From positions 20,867 to 84,866 of the forward strand of contig JADLFQ010000072.1 of NCBI GenBank assembly GCA_020845515.1: a DNA stretch of 64,000 nt, in the 5' to 3' direction. The DNA comes from Anaerolineaceae bacterium. Its GTDB lineage: Bacteria; Chloroflexota; Anaerolineae; Anaerolineales; Anaerolineaceae. Position numbers and translations under genes: made by a program. Shown piece by piece: positions 8,584 through 16,442 of this stretch (the stretch's first letter is position 1; each line of letters starts with the position of its first letter). The notes under the pieces are model-generated. The model was not told the origin of the DNA, searched no databases, and saw nothing but the letters and a program-made list of their open reading frames with translations.

Positions 8584-9396
8584 TTATTCCGGCGGGGGTT
8601 TCCGTCTGAGGAAGGCGAAATAGACGCCCAGACCCGCGCCGCCCAACACCAGCAGACCACCAAGGATGCCCAGCAAAGGTGAGCGGCCGCCCTCGCCCGG
8701 TGAGGCGGACTGCGCCTGTGAACCAAGCTGCGCGCCGAAATCAATCGTGCTGAAATCTCCGGCGTGCAGCTTGAGGTTATAGTTTAAAACGGTGGTTGGG
8801 TTGTATCCCTCTGGCAGCGCCACACTGATATTGTATTCGTCCTCTGGCAGTTCTTCAAAGCATACCGGGATCGGGACGCCATCCTCGTCAAGCTGGCGGG
8901 TGGTTTTTCCGGTGAGAGAGACTTGCCCGGCGCGGTCTGATACGTTGACGACGCCATCGGGGATGGGCGCTTCGCTTTCCTCTGCCATTGCGTTGCCGTT
9001 GACATCGTCAAACAGGTAGACGCAGATCTGGCCGTTGCCGCTGAAGGGCGTCGGGCTGGGCAGGCCGGCCGTCGGTGTGGGGGATGGTCCCGGCGTAATG
9101 ACAGGCTCTTGTAAGATGCCCAGGAGCAATTGCTTCCCTTCGGGCAGGAAACACTCTTCATCCAAGTTGTTTATGCGGCGCAGCTCGTTGACATCCATAC
9201 CGGTGAGCAATGCGATACTCAGGCAGCTATCGCCGCCCTTGACGATATAGATGATGCGACCGTCCGGGCCCGCGGTTGGGGTCTGGTAGTAAACTTGTGC
9301 GGGGGGGCTGGCGGCAGCCGGAACAGCCATTGCCAGAACCAACCCGGAGACAAGTACAAGCCCAAAGAGGAGTGGGGAGAGCCTTTTGATTCGCAT
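8584..9396 (-). CDS. LysM-domain surface protein with C-terminal membrane anchor
   Basis: 270 residues: signal peptide (RLSPLLFGLVLVSGLVLAMAVPAAASPPA), a LysM motif (IIYIVKGGDSCLSIALLTGMDVNELRRINNL, with Cys residues in the repeat), a Pro/Thr-rich linker, an SdrD-B/prealbumin-like domain (CVYLFDDVNGNAMAEESE), then a C-terminal TM helix (LGGLLVLGGAGLGVYFAF) and RRK tail. LysM binds N-acetylglucosamine polymers, so a peptidoglycan-contacting envelope protein is likely. The architecture LysM-linker-SdrB-TM recurs in Chloroflexota; its function is unknown. Convergent with cobU, 33 bp between. Confidence 0.75.
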   Translation of the reverse strand: MRIKRLSPLLFGLVLVSGLVLAMAVPAAASPPAQVYYQTPTAGPDGRIIYIVKGGDSCLSIALLTGMDVNELRRINNLDEECFLPEGKQLLLGILQEPVITPGPSPTPTAGLPSPTPFSGNGQICVYLFDDVNGNAMAEESEAPIPDGVVNVSDRAGQVSLTGKTTRQLDEDGVPIPVCFEELPEDEYNISVALPEGYNPTTVLNYNLKLHAGDFSTIDFGAQLGSQAQSASPGEGGRSPLLGILGGLLVLGGAGLGVYFAFLRRKPPPE

Positions 9397-9623
9397 AGCA
9401 AAGGAAATTATAACATCAATGTTGCCCGCTTTCTTCTTCCAATCTCCAATGGCAACCTCTGCTGTCCTGACGCGCCATTAACCCATAATCCACCAGGCTG
9501 CGCCGCAGCAAGGCAGCATCGTGAAGGCTGCCAATACCTTGCGATCAAAGATTGCAAGGAGAGGTTTTTCTTGAATTCTTGCGTATAATGAGGGGGAGAT
9601 GTTCTCTTTAAGGCAGGTGGCTG

Positions 9624-10040
9624 ATGAGCAAAGATGATAAAAAGCGGAAACTGACCGGTCCCTGGCGCAATATTCATACGGCTGTCTGGCTGATTGGTCT
9701 GGCAATTCTGGCTTGGAAAAGTTGGTGGTGGCCGGGCATTCTGGTGTTGGTCGCGGTCAGCATGATCGTGGAAGCTGTTTTGGCAAAAATGGTCCCGGAT
9801 GCTTTTGAAGCGGATGAGCCGGAACCCGCTGCTGCACCGGTTGCAGATGTTCCGCAGCCACCACCACCGGCGGCGGCTGCGCCCGGAGTGCATCCGGAAG
9901 GACTGCCGGCGTTTTGCCCCAAATGCGGTGCGCCCATCCGCGGGCAGGAGGTCAAATGGACCGGTTTGCAGCCGGCGGAATGCCCGTTCTGCAGCACGCC
10001 GCTCCCCCTGCTCAAGAACAAGCCCGGCGCGGGGGATTGA
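9624..10040 (+). CDS. Small membrane protein with C-terminal zinc ribbon
   Basis: 138 residues: a basic N-terminus (MSKDDKKRKLTGPWRN), two short hydrophobic segments (AVWLIGLAILAWKSWWWPGILVLVAVSMIVEAVL), a Pro/Ala linker and a zinc ribbon CPKC...CPFC (FCPKCGAPIRGQEVKWTG, AECPFCSTPL). No known function; zinc-ribbon membrane proteins of this plan are common and uncharacterised. A TATAAT at about 9584 lies 40 bp upstream. Confidence 0.6.
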   Translation: MSKDDKKRKLTGPWRNIHTAVWLIGLAILAWKSWWWPGILVLVAVSMIVEAVLAKMVPDAFEADEPEPAAAPVADVPQPPPPAAAAPGVHPEGLPAFCPKCGAPIRGQEVKWTGLQPAECPFCSTPLPLLKNKPGAGD

Positions 10041-10157
10041 CGAGGAAGCTCTCTTTTCGCGATACCGGTTCTGCTGTGGTTGGATGCGGCCGCGAAGAGC
10101 AGCCGGACCGGCTGGCGGGTGATTTTATGGGAATAAACTGTTTTTTGTGAGAAGCTC

Positions 10158-10874
10158 TTGCCTGAATTATATTATTCGATCTCCGATGAAGTCTTCAAGA
10201 AATACCCGGGATATGTGCGCGGTGTGGCGTTGGTGTATGGCGTGCGGAACGGTGATTCTCCGCCGGAACTGATCTCGCTGCTGCGCGAGGCTGAAGCTTC
10301 TGTGCGGGAACGCCTGACGTTGGAGACCCTGCTCGAAAACCCGCGCATCGCTTCATGGCGTGAAGCTTACCGGGCGTTTGGCGCAAAACCGAGCGAGTTC
10401 CGTCCCTCAATGGAGGCAATGGCGCGGCGTGTTTTGCGCGGTCAAGAGCTACCCTCGATCAGCGCGCTGGTGGATATTGGTAACATCTTCTCGCTGCGTT
10501 GGATGACACCTTCCGGTGGGCACGCGATGGATACCCTCATGCAGGACATCGAGCTTCGCCTGGCTACGGGAGAGGAAATCTTTCTACCTTTTGATGCGGG
10601 AGAAGCGGAGCATCCGAACCCTGGAGAGGTTGTTTTTGTAGAAGGGGATGCTGTCCTTACCCGGCGCTGGACTTGGCGGCAGTCGAGCCACACGCTCATG
10701 CTGCCCTTCACCACGGCGGTCGAGTACAATGTGGATGGCCTTCCGCCTGTCCAGCGGAAGGAAGTGGAGCGCATTTGCGAGGAACTTGCCCGGCTGATCC
10801 AAAAATTTTGTGGCGGGCGGGCGCGGCTAGATATGCTCAGCGCAGAGAGGCCGCGCATTCGCATCAGTGAGTGA
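10158..10874 (+). CDS. B3/B4 tRNA-binding-domain protein
   Basis: 238 residues matching stand-alone B3/4 domains, the fold found in the beta subunit of phenylalanyl-tRNA synthetase. Typical stretches are YRAFGAKPSEFRPSMEAMARRVLRG and ISALVDIGNIFSLRWMTPSGGHAMD. Free-standing B3/4 proteins are proposed to hydrolyse mischarged aminoacyl-tRNA or related esters, but this member is untested. Start is TTG at 10158 following GAGAAGC; the ATG upstream at about 10130 runs into a stop, so it is not the start. Confidence 0.8.
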   Translation: MPELYYSISDEVFKKYPGYVRGVALVYGVRNGDSPPELISLLREAEASVRERLTLETLLENPRIASWREAYRAFGAKPSEFRPSMEAMARRVLRGQELPSISALVDIGNIFSLRWMTPSGGHAMDTLMQDIELRLATGEEIFLPFDAGEAEHPNPGEVVFVEGDAVLTRRWTWRQSSHTLMLPFTTAVEYNVDGLPPVQRKEVERICEELARLIQKFCGGRARLDMLSAERPRIRISE

Positions 10875-10913
10875 TGAGCGTTTGAAAACCCATTCCACCC
10901 CCGGAAAGGCTTT

Positions 10914-11066
10914 ATGATGAAAACATTACGCGGGTTTGGCAGCGATAACAACGCTGGCGGGCATCCGAATATTCTGGCTGCGCTCGAGCGGGCGAACCCC
11001 GGGCACGTCCCTGGATACGGCGGGGATGAGTACACACAGCAGACGGAGGCGCTCTTTCGCTGGTGA
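10914..11066 (+). pseudogene. Remnant: N-terminus of a low-specificity threonine aldolase
   Basis: An ORF of 50 codons absent from the ORF track. It translates to MMKTLRGFGSDNNAGGHPNI, then LAALERANPGHVPGYGGDEYTQ and TEALFRW, then TGA. The pattern F.SDN.AG.HP..L.AL..AN.GHV..YG.D.YT....LF corresponds to the first 50 residues of PLP-dependent L-threonine aldolases (about 340 residues normally). The body of the enzyme, including the PLP lysine, is missing: the next gene begins on the other strand 39 bp on. Hence a decayed or deleted copy. An SD-like GGAAAGGC precedes the ATG. Confidence 0.7.
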
Positions 11067-11104
11067 AAAAATTGAAGTGGAGACGCCCGCCGGATGTCTT
11101 GCTT

Positions 11105-11542
11105 TTAAAAAACGTTCCAGAAATGTAAGAGGATAATGGCTGTAATTAACGTCAACGCTGCCAGGGCAATTAGCGCCACCCGCCGCCAGGATTTGGTGCG
11201 TTTGGGTGGTAGTGGTGGTGCAACAGGCGGGGGGGCTTCCTCCGGGAGGGGAACATTGTCGGGGTCGGGAGGCTCAGGGAAGTGAACGGGCCGCGCGGCC
11301 GCCACCGTCTGAATTTGAAGTGTTTCCAGCGCCTTGCGTGCTCTTGCGCTTTGCGGGTTGCTCTTGACACAAGCCCGCAGTGCGGAGAGCTTGTCGCCGG
11401 CTTCCGGCAGGGCTTTCACCAACAAGAACCAAGCCGCCTCGTTTCGCGGGTCGCTTTGCAGAATACTGATTAATTCCTTTTGAGCAGCAACCCATTCGCC
11501 AGTTTGAATCAGTTTTCGGGCTTGTTTCAGGTCATCGGGCAT
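11105..11542 (-). CDS. Tail-anchored TPR protein
   Basis: 145 residues. The first 75 form about two tetratricopeptide repeats (ARKLIQTGEWVAAQKELISILQSDPRNEAAWFLLVKAL and following helix), then a Pro-rich linker (LPEEAPPPVAPPLPPKR) and a C-terminal hydrophobic helix (RVALIALAALTLITAIILLHFW). The N-terminal half is probably cytoplasmic and mediates protein contacts. The same TPR+linker+TM plan, on a larger scale, occurs in the WD40 protein at 52.9-55.5 kb, suggesting a lineage-specific family. Confidence 0.7.
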   Translation of the reverse strand: MPDDLKQARKLIQTGEWVAAQKELISILQSDPRNEAAWFLLVKALPEAGDKLSALRACVKSNPQSARARKALETLQIQTVAAARPVHFPEPPDPDNVPLPEEAPPPVAPPLPPKRTKSWRRVALIALAALTLITAIILLHFWNVF

Positions 11543-11650
11543 ATGCGCCTCTTTTTTCGCCCATGTTTATACTGTATTGTACGTCAAAGCCAGTACAGGG
11601 AGGGGGCTTCCTGGGCTGAATTCTAAAATCCCGAGGAATTGCCTGCTTTT

Positions 11651-11679
11651 TTGCTTTTTCAATTGAACTGAAGTATACT
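11651..11679 (+). promoter_or_regulatory. Sigma-70 promoter of the 56-aa membrane protein gene
   Basis: TTGCTT at 11651-11656, 17-bp spacer, TATACT at 11674-11679, about 73 bp upstream of the ATG at 11752. Confidence 0.5.
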
Positions 11680-11751
11680 CTTCCTAATTAATCTATTTTT
11701 AAGCTGCAAGCCACGCGAATTGCAGCGATATTTCAAAGGAGGGTTTAAGGT

Positions 11752-11922
11752 ATGAAACTCAATGCACCAAAACAAGTAACCTGGTGGATAGCGCTGATTT
11801 TAGGCGCCCTCGGGTTGATTGCTTCGCTGGTTACTGTGCCGGTCCTTTCCGGTCTGGCGTTATGGCTGCTGGTAATCGGCTGGGCGCTGCTGCTTGTGGC
11901 AACCGTAACCAAAGGGTTGTAA
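11752..11922 (+). CDS. 56-residue two-helix membrane protein
   Basis: Too short for the ORF track. ATG follows AAGGAGGGTTTAAGGT, a strong SD. The protein (MKLNAPKQVTWWIALILGAL, then two hydrophobic segments and a GLALWLLVIGWALLLVATVTKGL end) consists of two TM helices separated by a short VTVPVLSG turn. It has its own promoter upstream and a strong intrinsic terminator downstream, so it is a monocistronic gene. I recall similar short hypothetical proteins in Anaerolineae; no function is known. Confidence 0.75.
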   Translation: MKLNAPKQVTWWIALILGALGLIASLVTVPVLSGLALWLLVIGWALLLVATVTKGL

Positions 11923-11959
11923 GCGAAGTTTGTTTGAGGGGAGGCAGCTTTTCCCGAAT

Positions 11960-11983
11960 GCCCCGCCGCTGGCGGGGCTTTTT
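11960..11983 (+). terminator. Intrinsic terminator of the 56-aa membrane protein gene
   Basis: GCCCCGCC-GCT-GGCGGGGC followed by TTTTT: an 8-bp perfect GC stem with a 3-nt loop, 38 bp after the stop. Confidence 0.9.
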
Positions 11984-12034
11984 GTTTGGGCAGAACCACC
12001 CGGCGGCAGCCTGCCGGTATTTGGCTGCGGAAAT

Positions 12035-12069
12035 AAAAAACGCCACGGGTCCGGCGCTGCACCCGCGGC
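12035..12069 (-). terminator. Intrinsic terminator, minus strand
   Basis: Read on the minus strand: GCCGCGGGT (12069-12061), 10-nt loop, ACCCGTGGC (12050-12042), then GTTTTTT. All nine stem positions pair (one G-T). No minus-strand protein gene ends nearby; the nearest upstream one ends at 12545, across a plus-strand gene. Confidence 0.8.
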
Positions 12070-12097
12070 AATGGAAGTTGCTTAGTGACTGGCAACA
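12035..12097 (-). ncRNA. Candidate small RNA with own promoter and terminator
   Basis: On the minus strand TTGACA (12133-12128), an 18-bp spacer and TAGAAT (12109-12104) form a strong promoter. Transcription would start near 12097 and end in an intrinsic terminator at 12069-12035, giving an RNA of about 60 nt. It contains a 5' stem GUUGC/GCAAC (12096-12092 with 12081-12077, 10-nt loop), a short linker and the terminator hairpin. No ORF with an SD fits inside. It is convergent with the 56-aa gene's terminator and divergent from the DUF1330 gene. No RNA family recognised. Confidence 0.5.
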
Positions 12098-12103
12098 GAC
12101 GCG

Positions 12104-12133
12104 ATTCTATCACCCTTTCTGTGCATATGTCAA
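12104..12133 (-). promoter_or_regulatory. Promoter of the candidate small RNA
   Basis: Minus strand TTGACA - 18 bp - TAGAAT, the -35 perfect and the -10 differing in one base from consensus. Confidence 0.6.
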
Positions 12134-12229
12134 GAATTTTGGTGACAGAATTTTTATGACGAATATGGCATAATAATCAAATGAGGCGCTTGGGCTTTCG
12201 AGCGCGATCACTGTAATACAGGAGGAGCC

Positions 12230-12535
12230 ATGCCGAAAGGATATTGGATCGTACGTGTGGATGTCGCCGATGAGGCACAGTATAAACAGTATCTCGCCGC
12301 CAACGGCGAAGCGTTTAAGAAATACGGCGCCCGCTATTTGGTGCGCGGCGGAAATTTTGAAAGTGTGGAAGGAACCAGCCGGGCGCGCAATGTTGTGCTT
12401 GAATTTCCTTCCTATGAAGAGGCGCTGGCGTGCTACCGCTCACCGGAGTACCAACGCGCTCTGGCTTTTCGCAAGCCAGCATCCACCGGCGACCTGATCA
12501 TTATCGAAGGGTACGAGGGCGCGCAGCCTGGTTAA
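12230..12535 (+). CDS. DUF1330 family protein
   Basis: 101 residues of the DUF1330 dimeric alpha/beta-barrel family: GYWIVRVDVADEAQYKQYLAANGEAFKKYGARYLVRGG, ARNVVLEFPSYEEALACYRSPEYQ and a C-terminal GDLIIIEGYE strand. Function of the family is unknown; the fold resembles small ligand-binding or monooxygenase-like barrels. ATG follows AGGAGGAGCC. A candidate extended -10 (TGGCATAAT near 12165-12173) lies upstream. Confidence 0.92.
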   Translation: MPKGYWIVRVDVADEAQYKQYLAANGEAFKKYGARYLVRGGNFESVEGTSRARNVVLEFPSYEEALACYRSPEYQRALAFRKPASTGDLIIIEGYEGAQPG

Positions 12536-12544
12536 GCTTTTCTC

Positions 12545-13660
12545 TTATTTCAGATAGCGGTTGAAAAATGCAATGGTGCGCGTCATCGCGGTGGCGAAGT
12601 TGACCGAGATGTTGTGGTTGTCATCTTCATACAGGTACAACTCCGCCACTTTGCCGGCGGCAAGGATCTGCTGGTAGAGGGTGGTTGAGAACTCCGATGG
12701 CACCTCAATGTCATCTATGGCATGATGAAGTTGGATGGGGCCGGAAAGGTCTGCCAGGTAGGTGTTGGCTGAGAGCGCGCCCCAGAACGCCGGGTTTTGT
12801 TCCGGTGTTCCGTACGTCTCCACCCAATCCACGCTCCAGCGCCGAAGGTCAGGCCGCAGCGTTGGGGTGGGCTGGCTGTTTGGGCCGCGCCGCCAGTTGT
12901 AGATCAGGTCGGGGTAGGAAGCCACCACACCGCCCCAGATGACGCCAGCCTTGATTGCGTCCGAGATGACCATCGCCCGCAGGGTCAGGTAGCCGCCCAT
13001 GGAGTGGCCCCACATGCCGATTTTTTCCGGATTGGCTTGGGGAAAACGCTGCAACGAGGAGACTGCATTGAGAACATCGGTCAGATAACCGGGGGTGCTG
13101 TATGCGCCGCCGGGGTTCCCTTCCGATTGGTCGTGGCCGCGATAGTCAATCCGAAAGACGATATAGCCGTTGCGCGCCAGCCAATCCACGTAGGCAATGT
13201 AGCGCTCCGTGGTGCGGTACTGTGCGGGCGGGATATAGCCGTGGTTGAAGACGAGCGCCGGCCAGCCACCCGGTGGTGGTTCACCGTTTGGGAGGGTCAG
13301 CAAGGCGTAGATTTTCAGTCCGTCCGAAAGGTACGAGGCGTAAAAGCGGCGATAGTTCGCGCCAGGATCGAGTTCCTGTTCAATCGTGATGTCGCTGCCG
13401 GGGTAGCCGCGGGCGCGCTGTGCTTCGATCTCCAGTGGGTGCGGCGTGGGCGTAGGGGTGGAGACAGGGGCAGGACTGGGGCCGGAGATTGCAGGCGTCT
13501 CTTCCGTGGGCGGAGGGGCGCCGGGCAGGATTACCACGTTGGGCGCGGGGGGCTGGGGTGTATTTGAGGGCGCGGCCATGGGATTGCCCACCAACCTTGC
13601 CGCATGGCAGCCGGAAAGCGTAAGGGAGAATAAAAGCGTCAGGGGAATAAGCCGGTTCAT
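12545..13660 (-). CDS. Alpha/beta hydrolase lipoprotein (dienelactone hydrolase/acyl-peptidase type)
   Basis: 371 residues from the ATG at 13660, which follows AAGGAGTGTTGCCC; the ORF track start 19 codons earlier lacks an SD. Signal peptide with lipobox (LLFSLTLSGCHAARL) predicts a lipid-anchored extracytoplasmic enzyme. Hydrolase domain: VFNHGY oxyanion strand, RIDYRGHDQSEG, nucleophile elbow GMWGHSMGGYLTLRAM, catalytic Asp in AIDDIEVP and His in DDNHNISV. Family members are esterases or peptidases; the substrate is not predictable. Convergent with the DUF1330 gene. Confidence 0.85.
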   Translation of the reverse strand: MNRLIPLTLLFSLTLSGCHAARLVGNPMAAPSNTPQPPAPNVVILPGAPPPTEETPAISGPSPAPVSTPTPTPHPLEIEAQRARGYPGSDITIEQELDPGANYRRFYASYLSDGLKIYALLTLPNGEPPPGGWPALVFNHGYIPPAQYRTTERYIAYVDWLARNGYIVFRIDYRGHDQSEGNPGGAYSTPGYLTDVLNAVSSLQRFPQANPEKIGMWGHSMGGYLTLRAMVISDAIKAGVIWGGVVASYPDLIYNWRRGPNSQPTPTLRPDLRRWSVDWVETYGTPEQNPAFWGALSANTYLADLSGPIQLHHAIDDIEVPSEFSTTLYQQILAAGKVAELYLYEDDNHNISVNFATAMTRTIAFFNRYLK

Positions 13661-13843
13661 TGGGCAACACTCCTTGATAACGGCCTTAATCATACCGAAT
13701 TTGTCTAAATATGGCAATCAGACAGCCGCTGTTTTCTATGCCTTTCACCATGAGGTTAATAGAATAGGATTCTGCCAGATTGATCCCCCGAATCCATAAT
13801 AAGCAGATTGGGAAGGGTTCATATTCCTTGACCCCAAACAAAA

Positions 13844-13868
13844 ACGGCTCTGTTATGCACAGAGCCGT
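13844..13868 (-). terminator. Terminator downstream of the CBS-domain gene
   Basis: Minus strand ACGGCTCTGT-GCATA-ACAGAGCCGT followed by TTTTG: 10-bp perfect stem, 20 bp beyond the stop at 13888. Confidence 0.85.
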
Positions 13869-13887
13869 TCACGGTTTTGAAGTGAGT

Positions 13888-14325
13888 TTACATTAACATA
13901 CTTGCCAGTGTGCGTTTTCCCAGCAGGCTGAGCTTTTTGCGCTGTGTATAAATAATATTGCGCACAATATCTCCGCTGGAGATGACCCCCACCAACCGGT
14001 TGTCTTCCATGACCACCAGATGGTGAATGCCATGTGTGATCATTTCCATGCATTCCTCCACCGTCTGATCCGGGTGGACGCTGCGGAAATCGGTCACCAT
14101 GATCTCTCTCACCGGCGTTTTCTGCGAAGCCCTTCCATGCAGGATCACCTTGCGGGCGTAGTCTCTTTCGGCAATCAAGCCGATCACCTGCTCCTCTTCC
14201 ATATCGGGCAGTGTACCTATGTCTTTATCGGCCATCAAGCGCAGCGCCTCGTAGACCGTATCGTCCGGCCGGATTGTGTAAACAAATTTACCTTTTAATT
14301 GCAAAAGCTGTCGTACAGTGTTCAC
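13888..14325 (-). CDS. CBS-pair regulatory protein (first of two paralogues)
   Basis: 145 residues made almost entirely of two CBS motifs: YTIRPDDTVYEALRLMADKDIGTLPD...VIGLIAERDYARK and RSVHPDQTVEECMEMITHGIHHLVVM...LVGVISSGDIVRNII. Stand-alone CBS pairs bind adenine nucleotides and regulate partner proteins. GTG start after AAAGAGGTGAAAG. A paralogue with the same architecture is at 46.57-47.01 kb. Upstream of the gene the AT-rich DNA carries a 10-bp-period direct repeat (ATCAAAAACT/ATCAAAAGTG at about 14388), which may be an operator. Confidence 0.9.
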   Translation of the reverse strand: MNTVRQLLQLKGKFVYTIRPDDTVYEALRLMADKDIGTLPDMEEEQVIGLIAERDYARKVILHGRASQKTPVREIMVTDFRSVHPDQTVEECMEMITHGIHHLVVMEDNRLVGVISSGDIVRNIIYTQRKKLSLLGKRTLASMLM

Positions 14326-14451
14326 CTTTCACCTCTTTTAGCAAAAATGCCTTGGGGATTGCATCAATGATAAAACTTTTAAACCATCAAAAACTATCAA
14401 AAGTGGGGTTTCTAAATTGATAACACCTAAGACAATGCCTGGTCGCGCGGG

Positions 14452-14485
14452 AAAATAAAACCAGCTCCCACATTGTTGAGGGAGC
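14452..14485 (-). terminator. Terminator of the cyclophilin gene
   Basis: Minus strand GCTCCC-TCAACAATGT-GGGAGC followed by TGGTTTTATTTT, 60 bp after the cyclophilin stop. Confidence 0.7.
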
Positions 14486-14494
14486 GAGGGTTTT

Positions 14495-14530
14495 ACAGGT
14501 TAAGCGGCGCTGAAGCGCCGCTTAACCTGT
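14495..14530. repeat. Perfect 17-bp inverted repeat in the cyclophilin 3' UTR
   Basis: ACAGGTTAAGCGGCGCT-GA-AGCGCCGCTTAACCTGT: every base of the 17-bp arms pairs, with a 2-bp centre. Neither strand has a U-tract after it, so it is not a standard intrinsic terminator. It sits between the cyclophilin stop and the true terminator. Confidence 0.9.
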
Positions 14531-14546
14531 AACAGCGATTTACTTT

Positions 14547-15065
14547 TTACTTTTCTTCGATCTCGACCGAAATAAGTTTGACGGCAGGGCTTTGCACGCT
14601 GCGCGGGTCGCGTTCCGGAATTGACATCAAGACATCCATGCCGCTGGTAACTTCTCCAAAGACGCTGTGTTTGTTATCCAGCCAGGGCGTGGGTGTATGA
14701 GTGATGAAAAACTGGGAGCCGTTGGTGCCAGGCCCCGCGTTTGCCATGGAGAGCACGCCGGGTTTGCTGTGCTTAAGAGAGGGGTGAAACTCATCGTCGA
14801 AACGATAGCCTGGGCCGCCCGTCCCTGTTCCGGTGGGATCGCCGCCTTGCGCCATGAAATCGTTGATGACGCGGTGGAAGATCGTGCCGTTGTAATAGCC
14901 CTGGCGCGCCAGGAAGACAAAATTGTTGACTGTGGCGGGGACTTTATCGGCGTGCAGTGCCACGATAATATCGCCCTTATCGGTTTTGAGTGTGGCGGTG
15001 TAGGTTTTTTTGGGGTCAATTTCCATCTTTGGAGGAGCTGGCCATTTCATGGGTTTTTCTGTCAT
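14547..15065 (-). CDS. Peptidyl-prolyl cis-trans isomerase, cyclophilin type
   Basis: 172 residues with no signal peptide, so cytoplasmic. Cyclophilin core: [46 protein letters not shown] with the catalytic Arg in [37 protein letters not shown] and [20 protein letters not shown]. Last gene of the minus-strand run sodN-sodX-GNAT-cyclophilin, though 43 bp separate it from the GNAT gene. Confidence 0.97.
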   Translation of the reverse strand: MTEKPMKWPAPPKMEIDPKKTYTATLKTDKGDIIVALHADKVPATVNNFVFLARQGYYNGTIFHRVINDFMAQGGDPTGTGTGGPGYRFDDEFHPSLKHSKPGVLSMANAGPGTNGSQFFITHTPTPWLDNKHSVFGEVTSGMDVLMSIPERDPRSVQSPAVKLISVEIEEK

Positions 15066-15108
15066 TGAATATCCTTTTTGAAATAGGAGTGAGATAAAGA
15101 TTTGAGAT

Positions 15109-15624
15109 TCAGGAGAGCTGTTTTACCATGGTGACAGGCAGAAGCAGGCTGAGCGCCGGACGTTCCTCCTGAGTAGCCGGCCGGAAGCCGTGCCGGGCGG
15201 CAAAACCCAGCCAGGTTGGACAGTCTTCGCGAAAACAGGCGTACAAGGCGGTAACGGCAGGATCTTTGCGCAGTTCTGCTTCCACCAAGTCTATTGCTTT
15301 GCCGCCAAAACCCCGATAACGGTGGGGTGCGGCGATTTTCAGCATGCGAATGCAGGCGTTTTCCGGCTGGCCGGCGAAGTTTGCAGGGACAATATCAATC
15401 AGGCCGACCAGTTCATCCTGATCGTCAAAAATCCCGCAAAACAGGCCGCCCGTCTGCCGGGAATTGGACATATCCATCAGCACGCGCTGTCCGGAGATCC
15501 ATCCATCGGCAATGCCATCTTCGGCGGACTGGCGGTACACCTGGACGGCGGAATCGAGTTTGCAAGCCATGAGCGGACGGATTTCAAAATCTTTGCCTTT
15601 GAGAATCATGCCTTCACCATTCAA
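15109..15624 (-). CDS. GNAT N-acetyltransferase
   Basis: 171 residues with a GNAT acetyl-CoA fold: [22 protein letters not shown] (beta2-beta4), [28 protein letters not shown] (motif A with R-x-x-G-x-G/A pattern) and ARHGF near the end. Lies 15 bp after the Ni-SOD protease gene, same strand. Substrate unknown; a role linked to Ni-SOD processing is possible only by position. Confidence 0.8.
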   Translation of the reverse strand: MNGEGMILKGKDFEIRPLMACKLDSAVQVYRQSAEDGIADGWISGQRVLMDMSNSRQTGGLFCGIFDDQDELVGLIDIVPANFAGQPENACIRMLKIAAPHRYRGFGGKAIDLVEAELRKDPAVTALYACFREDCPTWLGFAARHGFRPATQEERPALSLLLPVTMVKQLS

Positions 15625-15639
15625 CCCTTCGCCTGAAAA

Positions 15640-15945
15640 TCATCTTTTTTTACGGATATGCCAGATCACCTTGCCCTGCACGGTCTCAAAGGGGATTGGG
15701 CCAAAATTGCGGCTGTCTATGCTGTCCGCGTGTGTGCCGAGGACGTGCAGTTCTTTACCACCGGGTTCCACGCAGGCGATGGTTTTGATCAGCGTCCCGT
15801 AGGGTGCTTTGCGAAAGACGACCACATCGCCTGCGGCCGGGGCGGTAAAGAGGAAGGGGATTCTGGAGATGCCGACAAAATCCCCTGCACTGAAGGCAGG
15901 CTCCAGGCTGCTGCCTGTCACCTTTATCAGTTTAAACCAGGTCAT
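15640..15945 (-). CDS. sodX: Ni-SOD maturation protease (SodX, S26-like)
   Basis: 101 residues from the ATG at 15945, which overlaps the sodN stop as ATGA; the longer track ORF is not needed. Signal-peptidase-like: VTGSSLEPAFSAGDFVGISR (nucleophile Ser), VVVFRKAPYGTLIKTIACVEPGG (general-base Lys in LIKTIA) and THADSIDSRNFGPIPF. It lacks an N-terminal TM helix, as expected of the short soluble-type maturation peptidase that removes the Ni-SOD leader so that His becomes the first residue. Confidence 0.88.
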   Translation of the reverse strand: MTWFKLIKVTGSSLEPAFSAGDFVGISRIPFLFTAPAAGDVVVFRKAPYGTLIKTIACVEPGGKELHVLGTHADSIDSRNFGPIPFETVQGKVIWHIRKKR

Positions 15946-16442
15946 AGGACCGGATAGACCACCTCTTCGCCCGGTTTGTAGGGCGCTTTGACCCGCCTGG
16001 TGGGGATGTTCTTCGTCTCCCAAAAGATTTCAGCGAAGCGGTTGACGGCGGTCAGCAGTTCCATGGCGGTCTCGCGGCTGGCGGACTGGCGGCTCTTGGA
16101 GCCGAGCTGCATGATCTTATGCACGAGGCTGTGCAGTTCGGGGTACTTGTCCAGGTGCTCCTGTTTGATGTAGTCGCCCCAGATGACGCGCACCTCGCGT
16201 TTGCATTGTTCGGCATGTTCTTCCTTGACGGCGATGTGGCGTGCGATACTGTTATCAAATTCTATTTTGTCTTTCTTTTCCGAGCTGGCAAGTTCATTCA
16301 TTAAATCCACCATACGAATGACGGTGAGCGCCGATATCTGAGCGAGGTGCGGATCGTAAATTCCGCAGGGAATGTCACAATGCGCCTGGGCGTGTTCAAA
16401 ATGGACAAGCTTGTCTATGGTTGTCAAAATCTTTTGAATCAT
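15942..16442 (-). CDS. sodN: Nickel superoxide dismutase
   Basis: 166 residues. The nickel hook AHCDIPCGIYDP follows a leader of about 20 residues (MIQKILTTIDKLVHFEHAQA). In the family, cleavage exposes His, and His, the two Cys and the backbone bind Ni(II/III). The rest is the four-helix bundle (HIAVKEEHAEQCKREVRVIWGDYIKQEH). The maturation protease gene overlaps its stop codon. A TATAAT at 16558-16553 on the minus strand may drive it, abutting the promoter of the divergent Fe/Mn-SOD. Confidence 0.97.
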   Translation of the reverse strand: MIQKILTTIDKLVHFEHAQAHCDIPCGIYDPHLAQISALTVIRMVDLMNELASSEKKDKIEFDNSIARHIAVKEEHAEQCKREVRVIWGDYIKQEHLDKYPELHSLVHKIMQLGSKSRQSASRETAMELLTAVNRFAEIFWETKNIPTRRVKAPYKPGEEVVYPVL

